Assembly (NCBI GenBank): GCA_037892935.1
Contig: JAYXKI010000004.1
Coordinates: forward strand, 1,798,001-1,862,000
Source of the DNA: Phlebopus portentosus
Taxonomy: Eukaryota; Basidiomycota; Agaricomycetes; Boletales; Boletinellaceae
Length of the DNA stretch: 64,000 nucleotides
Direction: 5' to 3'
Below the pieces are notes generated by a model. That model saw only the letters and a list, made by a program, of their open reading frames with translations. It was not told the origin of the DNA and did not search any database. Both the position numbers and the translations under genes were made by a program. This document shows, one piece after another, positions 9,948 to 30,705 of this stretch (positions are counted from its first letter, which is position 1; every line of letters begins with the position of its first letter).

Positions 9948-12900
9948 ATGGACTATTCTCAACGTCTATCCACATACCTGTAAGTAGTGCACTAAGATCC
10001 ATGGTGCAATTTCTCACTTCAGGCATCAGCGACATACTCTTCATACAGGACACTCAGAAGACTTTGAATGATCACCTCAGTGTTTCCTCAAAGGCCATAG
10101 AAAGCATCATAACACACGCCCCTCTTCTACCTCGCTATAGACCTGGTGGTATTCGATTCGGGCTCGTCACATTCTGTGATGATGGGGGAGAGCCTACCCA
10201 AGACAAGCCTGAGATCACAACGTATAAACTAACAAACAACCATGACCAGTTTCTTCATTCGCTTCATTCTCTGAAAGCTAAGCAAGTTGCTCCCCTCTCT
10301 GACGGGGAGAACCATGCACTCCATCTTGCGCTTGAGGCCTCCGCCGGGGCCGACTGGAACGCGAGCGCCGACAAAATCATAATTCTGTCTGTATATAAGC
10401 GATCTAGACCTCTTGGTATGTCCGGAATCATGTTTTACAAGGAGCCCGCTGCTAAAGGCCTTTTACTATAGACCCGTCAGTTGTTAAGACCTTGCGTCTG
10501 CTTTCAGAGAAAAATGTTCATCTAGTACGCATCTCTTGATTTGTCATTATAAGAGAGTCTAATAACGACTCTGAAATCTTGTCAAGTTTATGACAAGAGA
10601 GTACGTGTTTAAGTACAGATGATATCGTGTACTTACATGCTTACTTTAGCATGCACATTTTGGACCTCTTCGACGAAGAACCTGATCAAGCACTTATTAA
10701 GGATATAGAACGCCTCGACTTTGTTGTACCTTTGTACATATCGGCCTTTATCTATGCCGCTCTAAGAGCCCACTCAGACCGCCACCAGAAAAAGAACGAA
10801 CATACGGAAAACATCAAATCACTTGCGGCCTTCTTTCTATGGGACTGGGGTTGTGAAGGGGACAAGTGCAGTATTCTGGATACCAAGAAGTCAGAGCCAT
10901 TGCTTCTCCTCGGTACTAAGTGTTCATCTCTCGAAGGTAAGTCATATTGGACTTCACGGATTCCCGCTAGATACTTACATCCTAGAGCAGACGGCGGGAT
11001 GGCTGGTTCCGTACCCCTTTCCGAACCGGCCAGCGGCATACAGAAAGGATACGTATCTCCGGGGCCTGCAATAAGTCGCTATCCAAGCATGGGTAAGTGC
11101 GTTAGCTTCTATCCATATATTGAAATGTGCTCATTTACGTTGCAAGAGTATAGCATTGAAAAAAGTCCAACAGCGACTCTTGTAAATCCAATGTCACCGG
11201 GATTAAGCTTAACTACGCGGATGGTCAGCAGGGAGAATAGCGGTTCCGAAGATGGTGAGCGTACATTTCTATTCGCATTCGTTCAGGTTCAGCTGACACC
11301 ATGCTAACCATCTCACCTGTCGAACCAACGCCCTGCTCGACTGATTTTCGAACCGCAGACCCCAAACAAGACATCAACGAACGTCCGGTCGACCAGGTTG
11401 GCCTCAACTCACCAGGTATGTTTAAATGTTCTATCTAATTTAATCGATGGCCTTTTCTCAAGACATCTAGCGGATAAAGGGTCAAACGGACCTGAGGAGG
11501 ATTCTGATCCTCCAGCAACCGGCCATCAAGCACAGGTAAATGAGCTGGGGAACAATGAACGTGCGTCTTCCGTAATGCAAATCGTCATCTCGGATAACAT
11601 TCGTAGACTTTCAAATAGTTATCGACGCGGAGAAACGAGACGGCGAAGCGGTAGTCCACAAAGGTGCGGCACATCAGTCGACCAGTTCATCGACTCCATC
11701 AGGATATGGAGACAACACTACGACAAATCCTGAACCCAGCATTAAAGCGACCGCTTCTGAAGCTACGCTCGGTAAGTGGCCATATTTTACCTCTCACCTT
11801 GCAAACTCTGCTGATCTATGCTCGACATAGTGACGCAGCTCCAGATTGAGCCGCTGGTGCAGCACATTACGCGAAAGGAAGATGCATCCCAAAATCCATC
11901 GAATCTGACGCGTGAAAACGAAGCTTCGGATGGTATATTCAAAATCCGCTTCTTGCTTACCATGACCTGTGCTAATTGTAGACCCAAAAGGCGCAATATC
12001 AAGCAGGAGCGAGCATTTTCCGACGCAAGATAGCGATGATGTAGGAGAGTTCCACAATCCGCAGAGTGATACATCCTCTCCACCGCGAAACCGCATTGAA
12101 AGTCATCCGACTAGCAAATCGACAGGCGAACTTGGAGGAGATATCCTCACCGAGGCAACATCATGCAACCCATTTACTTTTGTCTCCCCCCAGTTGACGG
12201 AATTACCGGCATCGGAACAAAATCGTGAAAGTAATAATATTTCGCGGGACGTCTCTCGCCAGAAGACAACGATCACCGACGCGGAGCCCAGTTCCGACGA
12301 TTCGGCTGCTGCCGAGAAGAAACACGATCACATGATCGATTCCGTATTGGTTGGATCAGCCGATGACTTGGCGTCCCAATCTCAGCTACCAGGACCAGGT
12401 ATACTATTCATATTCATGCGTCTGCAGCATTTTGCGCAGTTGGCACTGACAATAGACTTTAGCTCCAATCTTTCATCCGAATCATGATACTGAGAAACAA
12501 GGTCTGATCGCGCTGAAGTCACAGACATCCTCAAGACATGCAGTACCCGGGCACGACTCTGTTCAAAGTCGTGTACAGTCCGCTCAGCAAGTCCCGGATT
12601 CCTCCAAGACGCATTCAGTATCGCAAATTTGTCCAGCTTTAGGAACTGCTCGTGATAGCAAGCAAGTTCTTATCAACTCCGTCAACGTGAAGAAGCAGCC
12701 GATTCCAAATGGGCAGCGCCTTGCGTATGCCGATGGTACGTTCTTTCTTCTTGCACCTCCTCGCATCTCTTGGACGCTGAATGATTGCTTATGTTTTAGT
12801 GCTCAAGTGTGAAAAAGGCGCAGATATTTCTCGGAATCCAGACGGGCAAACGGATAGTCGTGGAAGACATTTTGATGGAAGTGTTCGGGCGTTAGACTCC

Positions 12901-15900
12901 AGTTCGTGCTTCTAATGATCTGATTGGTGCTGTCTAACGTTTCGACAAAGACCGCCGGACCAAACTTGCTTCGCCATCGAGCCCTAGACATCCGCTCTCT
13001 GCTGATACCCATGATAAGAAGGACTCCAAGCTCCACCAGCGCAATGAGGAGGTTACGGCCCTGACAGACAAAGCCGATGACGGTAATATCCCAATACTCA
13101 GCCATGTAGAATCAGGAAGCAGCTCTTCCCGTTCTGCTAGGACTGAGAAGGGCTTGGCTCACGACCTGGTAGCTACTCCGACGGCGAACTCCCTGAAATC
13201 TCCAGACTTACGAAGCGATGAAGTGTCCGGCGAAGTGAACAGCGTCCCGCTCATCCGTAGTGATCGAAAGAGACAAGGTGAGTATTCTTTCGCATTGTGC
13301 GCGTCAAGATGCTCATTTGCTCGATAGACATTGAGGATGATGCTGTTTCTCCGACAAAGAAACAAAAAGTCTCCGACAGCTCAGTCAGCAGCGCAGTCGC
13401 ATATTCACCTGCTACCGAAGGCCGATTGCAAGATAATGCGGCATCAGAATGTGCCGTCGAACCCGACCAAAATAGCCTGGACCTTAATGTATGTATGAAA
13501 GCCGGCGTACCCGGTCTCGGAGCAGGAACCCGCGATCGTCAATCAGAAGAGCAAGGCAAAAATTCCGGAACATCAGAGGTAAGCCAGTCATCATGACCTT
13601 CGACCAGTCTGTTCTCTTACTCTGCCAAACTAGTCTTACTCTGAAGGATCGGCGTCAGAAAAAGCCATGGCAACAGCAGTACAGAAAGACGGCTGCGGCA
13701 CTCCTCACCGAGGGAAGGAAAGGGATAGTAGCTCAGAGAATCGACCTTTCCAACCTGCAGAGTGTCGCAGACCTGTGTCCGAAGGTCTGCCTGTTATCAT
13801 CTACAACATGATGGGATCGTGCTTACCTTCTATCCTCGTAAAGGTTCATCTCCATCTAAACCACTCGGCTCCCCTACAGTTTCCACGCATCAAGCTAGCG
13901 CATCTCATAAACCTGTAGAAGCTTCTCCTGTAACCCTTACTTCCATCGGGAACCCGTTCATTTCGGAAGGTACGAGGTTAGCATTGACATAGACGAGATA
14001 GTCTAAACATCGTGCGCCCGTTTAGACTCAGCCAACCTATCAAGCTCTTTGATGTCGCAAAAGATGCATGAATCGGAAGACACCACAGGGGAAAAGTCCG
14101 TTGCGCAAGAATCTGAGTCGAATAAACTCATCGAAGATCGGACGCTCAAAGGTAACTTAGACCGCTAGCCGAAGATATCATCCCTACCTGACTTCTCGTT
14201 GCAGAGACCAAATTAAAAACTACTGCTAACTCTTCGCAAGTCAAGAGCTCGTCTGCATCCAATAGGCGTTCCGACGCACTCTCTGAAACCTCTGTAAAGA
14301 GCGACTTTAAGACATCAGGTTTGCTTGCTCCTAAATGTTGTCCTGCGATTCGCTAACTCGATCTAATAGCTCGCAGCGAACAACACGTTGAGTCTGCAGG
14401 GACACATTCTCGGCCTCCAGCTTCTGGGATCAACGATACGGACAGTGAAATGACAGGTACTTCCATTTGTCGTAAATAGTATTTGGTTCGGTGCATCTGA
14501 TCGGATACATTTCTGTTAGCAAAATCAAAGGCGGCTAATCGGCCAATTGAAGATTCTTATACGCAGGCTGTTCCCCGAATGGCGCCTCAAGTCACGAAAC
14601 ATCAGCATACAGATCGGGCCGCGGAAATCCCGACAGCGGGTTCCGGACTGAAGCCACAGCAGAACTCAGTGACTTCGAACAGCGGAGGCAATACCGTTCG
14701 CTACGATGCTTCTTCGAGTTCGTCTCCCGTCCCCGCCCGAGATTATCGTACGATGTCAGAAGGGCAACGGCCGACACAGGGAGCAGAAGAGAAAGTCTCA
14801 TCGTGCCGTATGTCTCTGTATCATTTTGATGATAGTACTGCACTAAATTTTTAGAAGATGTAGGGTCAACGACGACTAATGCATTAAAAGGTTTTGAGAT
14901 CGCTACGAGAGAGCTGCACGAAAATGATACTCCGTCCGAATCAAGTAGACCATCAGATTGCATCACTCTACCGGTGAACCAAACAGAACCACGTTCCCAA
15001 CGGGACCAATCGGATGTAACTTCTGAAATACCTCAGGATCATGCACCAAAATCAACGGACAGAAAAGGTGCGTCGATGCGAACCAATGTTGCTTTTGACA
15101 AGGGCCCATTCCTTTTTAAAGCGCCTGCTGCAGAAGAGGGCGAGTCCATTTCATCTGTTTCCTCGAGACTGGCTTCGCAGAAGAATGATGCGAATATGGA
15201 AGGCATTCGTCCTTCGAACGCGATAGGTAGGGACCACGCTTGAATCCTTGGCAACTATGTATTTAAGTCGTGTTTATTCATGGATAACAAAGTGCCGCGG
15301 CCTCGGAAAGAAATGTTACAATCTACCCATTTCGAAAGGCAACGTGAAAACGATGCACCGACAGAAGAGGTATTATTGAATACACAAGCGACTGGTACTG
15401 TCCCCGAGTCTCGTAAGTGCCTCCAGTTGTAGATTGTATGTTCGCTTTCAAGCCTATTTTCTCGCAGGAGCGACTACAACAACTATTCCAAAGGCAAGTC
15501 CAGTGGTGTCCGCAACCGAGGCCAAGTCAAGGGCAGGACATCTAGGATCGAAGTTGCCCAGCCCGGACAGTCCTGCACAGAAGCGCTTGGAAATAAAGCA
15601 ATCCAGCTCTGAAATCGGCCTTGGAGCGTCCAGTGACAGAACTAGAGGACAGCCTTCACCATCATTGTATCCGAATGAGGATATCTCACCTTCCATAAAC
15701 AATCGTTCTCCTACCTCGATTCCCAAGTCTCGAGATTCGCAAGATCAGGTGCTCAGTCAGTCGGCTGCGTCGACGCCAAAGCAAGCAGGAACAGGTAACG
15801 TCATTTCGTTTTGCGCACCCGTTGCCAAACAATCTAAAATGGCCAATTATTGTTTAGAAACTACCGACGTACCTGTAGGAAAAGTACTCACGCCGGGAAT

Positions 15901-18900
15901 ACACCCCTCATTGTCTAAGGATCATGCCACACCAGGCTGGTATTCTTTCCTCCCTTGCACGTGTAATGTCTTATACTCCTTTGTTCAGAAAATAAGATAA
16001 CTTCTAGTAGTATTCCGTACCAAGGTAAGCTGCGAATTCTTCGCATGCCCTCCATCATTCTGAGCAGATCATCTATCAGCGTCAGTATCGACCGGAGAAT
16101 CCAGGCTCGTTAGCAACGGAGTAGGACGAGCGGCGAATGGCACTTTCAAAAACATAGACCGTTCTGCAGCTCCAGCAATCTTATTGGGAACGTCACAATT
16201 GGCAGTTCCTAGATCTGAACATCAGACGAGCCAAGACGTCAATGCGCCAACCGTACAACAAGCAATGAACACCGCATCCAGTCCTCAAGTCACGAAACCT
16301 GAGGAGGCTACTGGAGTTCCGACAGCTTGTTCCAAACTTGAGTCACCGCGAAGTCCCGCAACTCCTTTCGGGAAAAAAGACGGTACCGTTTGCAATAGTG
16401 GTAACACGACTCGGCCGTCCTCTCCTGCTTCAGCGCCCAAGGGGAGAGCAATCTCGGATTCTGAGGCGACATCGCGACCAACGGAAGAGAAAGGTTCTCC
16501 GTCTGGTATGTTTCTGTTTCAATATTAAAAAGCAACGCATTCAGATGACAGGGGTAGGAAACAACTTGGCGACTTCATCTGTAAAAGTACCCACAAGTAT
16601 CAAAGTTGATAGCAACGAGTCGGGCGAGAGCGCAGCTTTCTCACCAAGCAGGCCATCAGCTCGCAAGGGGCTTATAGACGAGAATCAGCCTTCCAGACGC
16701 TTTTCTGATCTTGGCATTCAGGAATCTGCTGCATGCAAGGGACGCAAGGAGAGTGGGAACAAGAATGGTACGCGAATCTCTGAATTTCTGACGTGCCGAT
16801 TTCATCTATTTCCTCAGACGTCCAGCTTCCACATTCAAAGAAAGATATCTTACATTCTACTCATCGAAACAAGCAGGATGAAGAGAATTCGTCGATACAG
16901 AATGTCTCTCCAGAACGTACCGTGCCTAGCTCTGGTAAGCTCCTTCATTTGTAGAACAACTAGTTGCTTCTAAGTCCGATCTCGTTACAGGAGCAAGTGG
17001 CATTACCGTTCCAAAGCTACGCGCAGTACCATGTGTAGCCGAAACCAAGGTTGCCGCTCAACAGCGTGAACCGAGATTTCCCGGTCCCGAGAGTCACAGG
17101 CCGAATCATCTAGGAATATCACCATCTATTCTCAAGGAAGTCCATGGAAATTCCGGTAGCGAGGCCGGAGGTTTGTCATCATCATCATCACTCGCGGATG
17201 AGGGTGCTGGCATTCCTGTGATTAGTTGTTCTCCTACCTCGAATCTCGCATCTCAATACGCACAACATCTTGCGCCCAATTGGCCTTCTGCATCGACGCC
17301 AAAGCGATTTGGTAATATTTTGCAGTTGCCCATGAGTGTCTCAAACAATCACTAATCTGAGTGATATCTGTTCATGTAGAATCCACAGTCCCTGAAGGAA
17401 GAACCCTGACGTCCGCACGACCCACTTCATCGAAGGAACATCTCTCACCAAGCGAGTCCCGGTTTCTTCTTTCGTAGAATGTTGTCTTATACTTCCCGTG
17501 CAGACGACAAGGTGTCAACGCCTCGCAGTACTCCGATCAAGGAAGCACAGATTGATGACACCGAAACGGAAACATTGAAAGCTTCTACTAAATTAGGTGG
17601 AGTTGATGTAGCAGCACTAGGCATACCTTCTGTTGTTTTGTCCGCATCGCAGGTAGCTCATCTTTCTTTCATTAGCGGATACTATATCAGCGTCTCCGAC
17701 ATATGCGCCTTCGCGACTCGAGAATAATGGAGCAAAGGCAACAACGAAGAGTGCCCGTCAAGTCACGGCGCATCGAGATACAGACCGGGCAACGAATGTT
17801 CCATCAGCTTGCTCCGAATCGATGTCGTTTCAAGGCCCTGCGATTTCTTTGGGCGGGGGAGACAGTACCGCGCGGAATGATGCTCATGCGAGCTCATTTA
17901 CCCAGAAGGATAGCGCAATATCGGGAGATCAGCCACCAACACAGGGTGTGGTCAAAAAATGTTCATCCAACGGATTCACCTCTTAGTATCGTTTTACTGA
18001 CATGTCAAACGCAGCTGATAACGGAGAGAAAGCGCCCAAGAAAACAGTCGTGGGTCATACAGCCATCGTCAAACAATCCTCCAGAGACGAAGCCTCCTCA
18101 GGACCGAACAAGCCATCATCCCAAGGTATGCATCCAAATACACCTTGCTCAGTTCACCCTCACAGCAACCCATGTAGAATTGTCGCGATCTCGACATCAT
18201 CCGTCCATTGTGGCTTTTCCGACAAAATCCGAAAAGGATAGCATGACCGATCCCATGAGAGGAAAGGGTGCGCAAATGTGTATCGATAGCAGGTTATGGA
18301 CTGTGCAGCTGATTCTTTGGGGTAGAATTTTTCAAAGTCGCAACTCGAGAAGTATACACGCCCAAATCGCGTGGTCTCCCAGTTTCCGCTTCTCAGGAAG
18401 CTGGGGCGAACAAGGACTGCAGCCAGGTTTTGAGCACGACAGGTGCGAGATTCACTTGAAGCATTCGCGCCTGAACATGGCCCTCATCCTATCTCAGCCG
18501 CCGAATCGATGCTCACATGGAAAGGTGACTTAAACTCTAGTCATCCTAAAAATCAAAGTGAAAACAGTGCGTCGACAATCGGAGTGTCTTCGAACACACA
18601 AGCTGCCCACGGTATTCTCGGATCTGGTAAGGACCTTTCCGTGGTACTCCACATAGTATTTTATGAGATTGATCTTGTTCAGGAGGAAGTCGCATAGTTG
18701 CTGCAAAGTTAAACACATCATCTCCTGCGACCGAAAGCAAGGACCCTTCTCAACAGCGTGAATCGAAGTTACCCAGCCCAGACGGTCCTCCTTCGAATCG
18801 CCTAGGAATAATACCACAGGATTCCAACGCAGTCAATGGATCTTTCGGCAGCGCGGCCAGAGGTCTGCCATCGCCGTCGTCTCGTCCGAACGAGGGTACT

Positions 18901-20089
18901 GGCATTCCTGTGAATAGACGTTCTCCCACTTCGAATCTCAAACATCAAGACTCGCAACAGCTCGTGCCCAATCGGCCGTCTGCGTCGATGCCGAAGCAAT
19001 TTGGTATTGTTTTCCATTACTAATGAATCTCCCAGATGGACGCTGATTCGAGTAATATCTACGGATTTAGGAGTTTCGGATCCGGCGATGATCCCTGCAG
19101 GAACGGAAGCAGGGACGCCAGTACGTACCTCGTTGTCCAAAGAACATCTCATACCAAGCAAGTCTTCACTTATTTCCTTGTTGTGTATTACCTTATATTC
19201 GTGGGTGCAGAGAACGAGGAAACAAATACCAGTAGTTCGGCAAAAACGAGAGATGATTTCCCTTCGGCCTCATCGCCGGTATCGGATGCGAACTTCGTGC
19301 ATTCAGTTACCACGTCACGAGGTAAGTAGAAATCTTTTGATAGGTGTCAGCTGTTCATTGAAGCATCCCGGGTGTCATCCATTCTCGACGCTTTCAGAAG
19401 TCTACAGCACGACCCGACGTGCTTCAAGAGGTGTAGTTGAATCCATCAACTCTAATATGATGCGGAATATACAGATGGAGTCCGCTCATAGACGGTTGTC
19501 CGAACTGCAGCAAGGTAATGTCATTAATAATGTTGCTGTACTTGCATCCCTCAATATGCCCGGCTAGAGAGTACAATGAATTCAGCTAGAGGCAAGGAGC
19601 ACGCTGCGGAACCTACGCCAGAGGATTCTAGTGCCACAGAAGGAGGTTACTACGCTCTGCTTTCTTGACGTGCATTTTCAAGTGCTGACTTTATCGCTGC
19701 TTCTTCAATAGGGTCTGACATTTTACAGTCTCGGTCGACAGGGAACAAAGTTGGTGCGTGTTCCTGCTCGTGTTTCACATTTTATAGAGCAACCCGTCTC
19801 ACTTGGACTATTCATCACAGTATCACAGCTCGCCGAAGATCTGAGAGTCAAAGGAAAGCAAGCACAGATGATAGTGAATGAGGAAATGAGAAAGCCTGTA
19901 CAGGTGTCGAAGGAACCTAGAGTACCATTTAACCCCAAGATCGAAGTTGGCGAGCAACCGATAACCAAGGAGCAGGTTTGTACCTTTCCATCCGCATGAA
20001 GACCCTCGATGGTATTAACCATCTCTCTGCAGACGAGGCGCATTGTCCTTGAAGCATTGATGACGTTTACACGCATCACTGCTGTGTGA
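9948..20089 (+). CDS. VWA-like protein with very long disordered, repeat-containing tail
   Basis: ATG 9948 (MDYSQRLSTYL) splices in the same phase and place as the preceding gene to DILFIQDTQKTLNDHL. The VWA-like domain ends about 10.5 kb. Its MIDAS is degenerate (DTQKT instead of DxTxS), so metal-dependent binding is probably lost. After a mixed region (FDEEPDQALIKDIERLDFV) the coding sequence becomes Ser, Thr, Pro, Gln and Lys rich and is cut into many small exons up to 20.1 kb. The last exons contain PVSLGLFITVSQLAEDLRVK and end FTRITAV with TGA at 20087. Exons between about 14.5 and 19.2 kb form three repeats. I have not traced every splice site, and the stretch could be two or more genes. 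No enzyme motif is seen; a scaffold-like intracellular role is only inferred. Confidence 0.5.
14560..19220 (+). repeat. Three tandem copies of a multi-exon coding block (~1.5-1.7 kb each)
   Basis: Two markers recur in order three times. Marker one, encoding QVTKHQ/QVTKPE/QVTAHR followed by a Gly/Ser-rich stretch, begins near 14588, 16285 and 17759. Marker two, encoding KLPSPDSP, RFPGPESH and KLPSPDGP, sits near 15552, 17070 and 18764 and continues to TPKQAG, TPKRFG and MPKQFG. After each marker-two block comes an exon with LSKDH, SSKEH or LSKEH. The copies are clearly diverged, and introns between the blocks are kept. The block therefore duplicated at the DNA level, exons and introns together, long before the large duplication in this window. 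Confidence 0.75.
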
Positions 20090-20320
20090 TAATTATCCCA
20101 ATCCCTATATATGTTCTGTAAACAGCTATCGGAAAAGGAATTATAGATATAGGTCGAAATTGTCAACTTATTTTCTCATGAATATCGAAAAAATCCTCGT
20201 GCAAACAAAGAAATGATTCTAATGAAGGGCATTCGAAGAAAGGAACACAAATTTTCACTATGCAGCGAAAGAGGCCCGAGGAGAGGAGGGGGACATCTGG
20301 AGGTCCGCGCCAACGAAAAC

Positions 20321-28023
<7,703 letters not shown>

Positions 28024-28372
28024 CGCGTTGTCTCTGGTAGGTCTCTAGCTCATACTTAAGTAACCGCAAGTAGAGAAGTCTGTGAAGTTCATTAGGCTAA
28101 ACGCTTCAGACATACTTCAATAACAAAGGGCCTGTACCTCCGGTTCCAAGTACGCTTTGCAGTCAATGTCCTGACCTGGCAGAGGTAAACAGAGACTTGC
28201 GATAGCTCGGTGCTACAACTTCTGCCCAGGTTTTGTTGTTTGAGGAAATATTATGTAAGTAGCATCACGTGCGATCATGATCGAATTGAAACTCCGCCTC
28301 ATGAGACACGTCGAGTACTAACAGCGTGACGATAGTACCTGTCCTTTCTCAGACCCAAGTGACCTGGATGAT
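28024..28372. promoter_or_regulatory. Divergent promoter region between BEACH gene and zinc-ribbon relic
   Basis: About 350 bp between two divergent starts. The whole stretch is inside the duplicated unit, so a second BEACH promoter exists at 45470-45816 with no full gene behind it. No clear TATA box seen. Confidence 0.35.
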
Positions 28373-29523
28373 ATGAGCACTGACAGATCAGTTGAATGTC
28401 TTCCAAAAGCATTCTGGGATGAAAAGGACGAGATTCATAGATGCTCTGCCTGTTTCTGGGAAGTATCGGAGGGTATTTGCGAGCGCCGGCTGTGCTACGG
28501 AACACGCGGTAGATGATGTGAGTTTGTCATTTTGCGATGAAATAATCCACTCTCTTCTCAAATATTACATGCGTAGGAACAGTCACGATTCTATATAGAC
28601 AATTCTGGCAGCATATCAACAGCTCATGAAAGTTTTAATTCGGATCGCCGCTTGCTACCGAGAGGACCACACCATTACGAGAAGTAGAAAATCCTAGAGA
28701 GCTATCTGAATATTCGAAAGACGAATACAACTCCCTGATTGCTAGGGGTGCAACACGTCAGATGTGCGAAACTCTCTGCCTTGACTTCATGCAAGAGAAC
28801 TGCATCGTCGCATGGGCAGACGACGAATTATTTAAATCCTTTTCGGGCATGTCGATGAAGAATGGCGATAACTGGAAGATTTATCTCGGTCGGCGCATTC
28901 CTCTTGGCGAGGATGACATTGATGGATCTCAGTTAATTGAAGATCTTAGAGGTCCTGCTATTCCCATCGTCACATCCCCGAGGACCGCTGGGACTTGAAC
29001 GCGCAAAGAGAGAGATGAGATGGGTAACGGAACGGGAAACTCCAAGAATTTGGGCCACTCGTCCTGTTGTTGAAGAGCACGTCAGTACCTGTACTAGTCA
29101 ACGAGATTGTCCATGCGTGGTATGCGACCACAAAAACGACAGTTCCACCGATCAGTTAGACATTACCGACAGAATACTGTACGAAGAGGAGGACGACGCC
29201 CTTGAATGTACACTTCCTAGGGAGGATCTAGGCCCTGTCATCGAATTCGAGGAATACGAAACTGAGTCCGAGGAACGCATAGATGAGAGGATTGGCTGGA
29301 CAGGGATTTACGAAGCTGGCCTTGATGATTCGATCGGTTCCAAGACTGTGATTCCGAAGTGGACGGGAGAATTGATGATTTCGAAACTAACATTAGCTAC
29401 CTGGTTCATGGCGAATCGATGGGCGTCTGGACTTCGCATCATGATTCGTCGGACTCCACAGATAGCGACTTTGATTCTCTCGAGGAGCTTAGTGGAGACG
29501 AGGAGGTTCTTAGGCGACGCTGA
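28373..29523 (+). pseudogene. Decayed zinc-ribbon / acidic-tail protein gene, copy 1
   Basis: From ATG 28373 (MSTDRSVECLPKAFWD) a CxxC...CxxC ribbon begins with CSACFW. In this copy a 4-bp insertion (CGGC, about 28487-28490) breaks the frame before the second CxxC. Downstream, coding continues in shifted frames: SRFYIDNSG after an intron, then VENPRELSEYSKDEY, MCETLCLDFMQENCIV, ERAKREMRWVTERE, and an acidic tail SSDSTDSDFDSLEELSGDEE ending at TGA 29521. At least two one-base shifts (near 28683 and 29340) occur in both copies and so predate the duplication. I do not recognise the family beyond its resemblance to uncharacterised mushroom proteins. If the shifts are assembly errors the gene could be intact. 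Confidence 0.5.
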
Positions 29524-30705
29524 TGCCCTCTTTCTGTTCCCGCTTCTGTGTGGGCTCTCGTCAAGTAGATAGCACGCTATGCAAAAAAGCTCGATTAAAA
29601 AGGCGTAGATGTCGGATTGGAAGGGGGAATGCGAATGAAGCGCAAAACAAGATGAAATGAACGATAATTGTAACTACGATGTCAAAAATCACACTCTGTT
29701 TGTATTGAAACAAAGTGTATCTCGGTGGTAAAAGCATTCTCGCAACTGGTCTCGAGGTGAAGTGCAATCAAACTCGGACCATCAGCCAGATGAGGATGTT
29801 CGAGCCTGTTTCGTAGCGGCTAGGGTGTCCGCGTTCCTCGCGCCGATTCTCCTCATCATGGAAAGTTTCTTAGAATGAACCTTACTGGTAGCAAGTGCTC
29901 CTGGGAGAAGGAAGCACCAGACAGAAAGTTCTTTTGCTCCATAGGTTTATTCCCTGTTCGAGAGATCCCCTCAAGGGTGTCCGGACGAATAGACGGGATG
30001 CTTTGCGTACCTGATCCCAAGCGGGCTACGATCTGAATCTCCTGGGGGAGCACTAATGTTTGTTACTTACTGTACAGTCTCCAAAGCGGTTGCCCGCTCC
30101 TCCATTGTAAACAATTTGCGTGAAGGTAAGTAAGTTTCTTAAGAGTCGTCGTGAGAGCAGTGGTCATGTGGAATTAAGCCTCCACGCTTCTTCAAGTTCA
30201 CCTACACATACAAGGTTGCCAGAAGCATCACCGGAAAAACACTTCAACCGATTTTTCCCCCTTCCCCTCGTTGCTTGACGCTCGCCTCTCCGAGACGACC
30301 GAGTCTGACAACGCGAGAGATGGCGCCATTTTTTTTAAAAAAAAAAAAACCCTGTCAGGTTTATCAGCAACAGACTGTGGGTTACACAAAGAAAAGCAAG
30401 TGCATCGTTCTTAGCGTGATTATTGAACAGACCGACCTGAAGTCCGGCATAGAATTCATTTGCGCAGACGTCTCCATAGTGAACGGACGGTGGTATTGTG
30501 TTTTATAAATGGTACACTACAAATACGTAAACTAAGGTTAGTAAGGTACTAACACATCGCATCAACTTCTGATCTCCTCGCTGCAAATAGGAACGGATTG
30601 TGATCTGACAAATAAAGGCCATGTCTGCGACTCTGAATTTTAAACTAAAGCCGAGGTTCAAAATTCAGACCACAAGTGAAATCAAATATGGACCGTGTAA
30701 ACCAT
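29524..30705. other. Non-coding gap with T/A homopolymer tract, copy 1
   Basis: No convincing gene. An adjoining T-run and A-run lies at about 30329-30349 (copy 2 at about 47768-47784). The surrounding 300 bp holds more copy-to-copy differences than the rest of the unit, including a 10-bp AAAGAAAAGC present only in copy 1. The open frames here carry no motif. Confidence 0.45.

Noticed and set aside
10752..11039. Minus-strand open frames through the VWA and tail region
   Set aside because: They overlap better supported plus-strand exons and have no motif.
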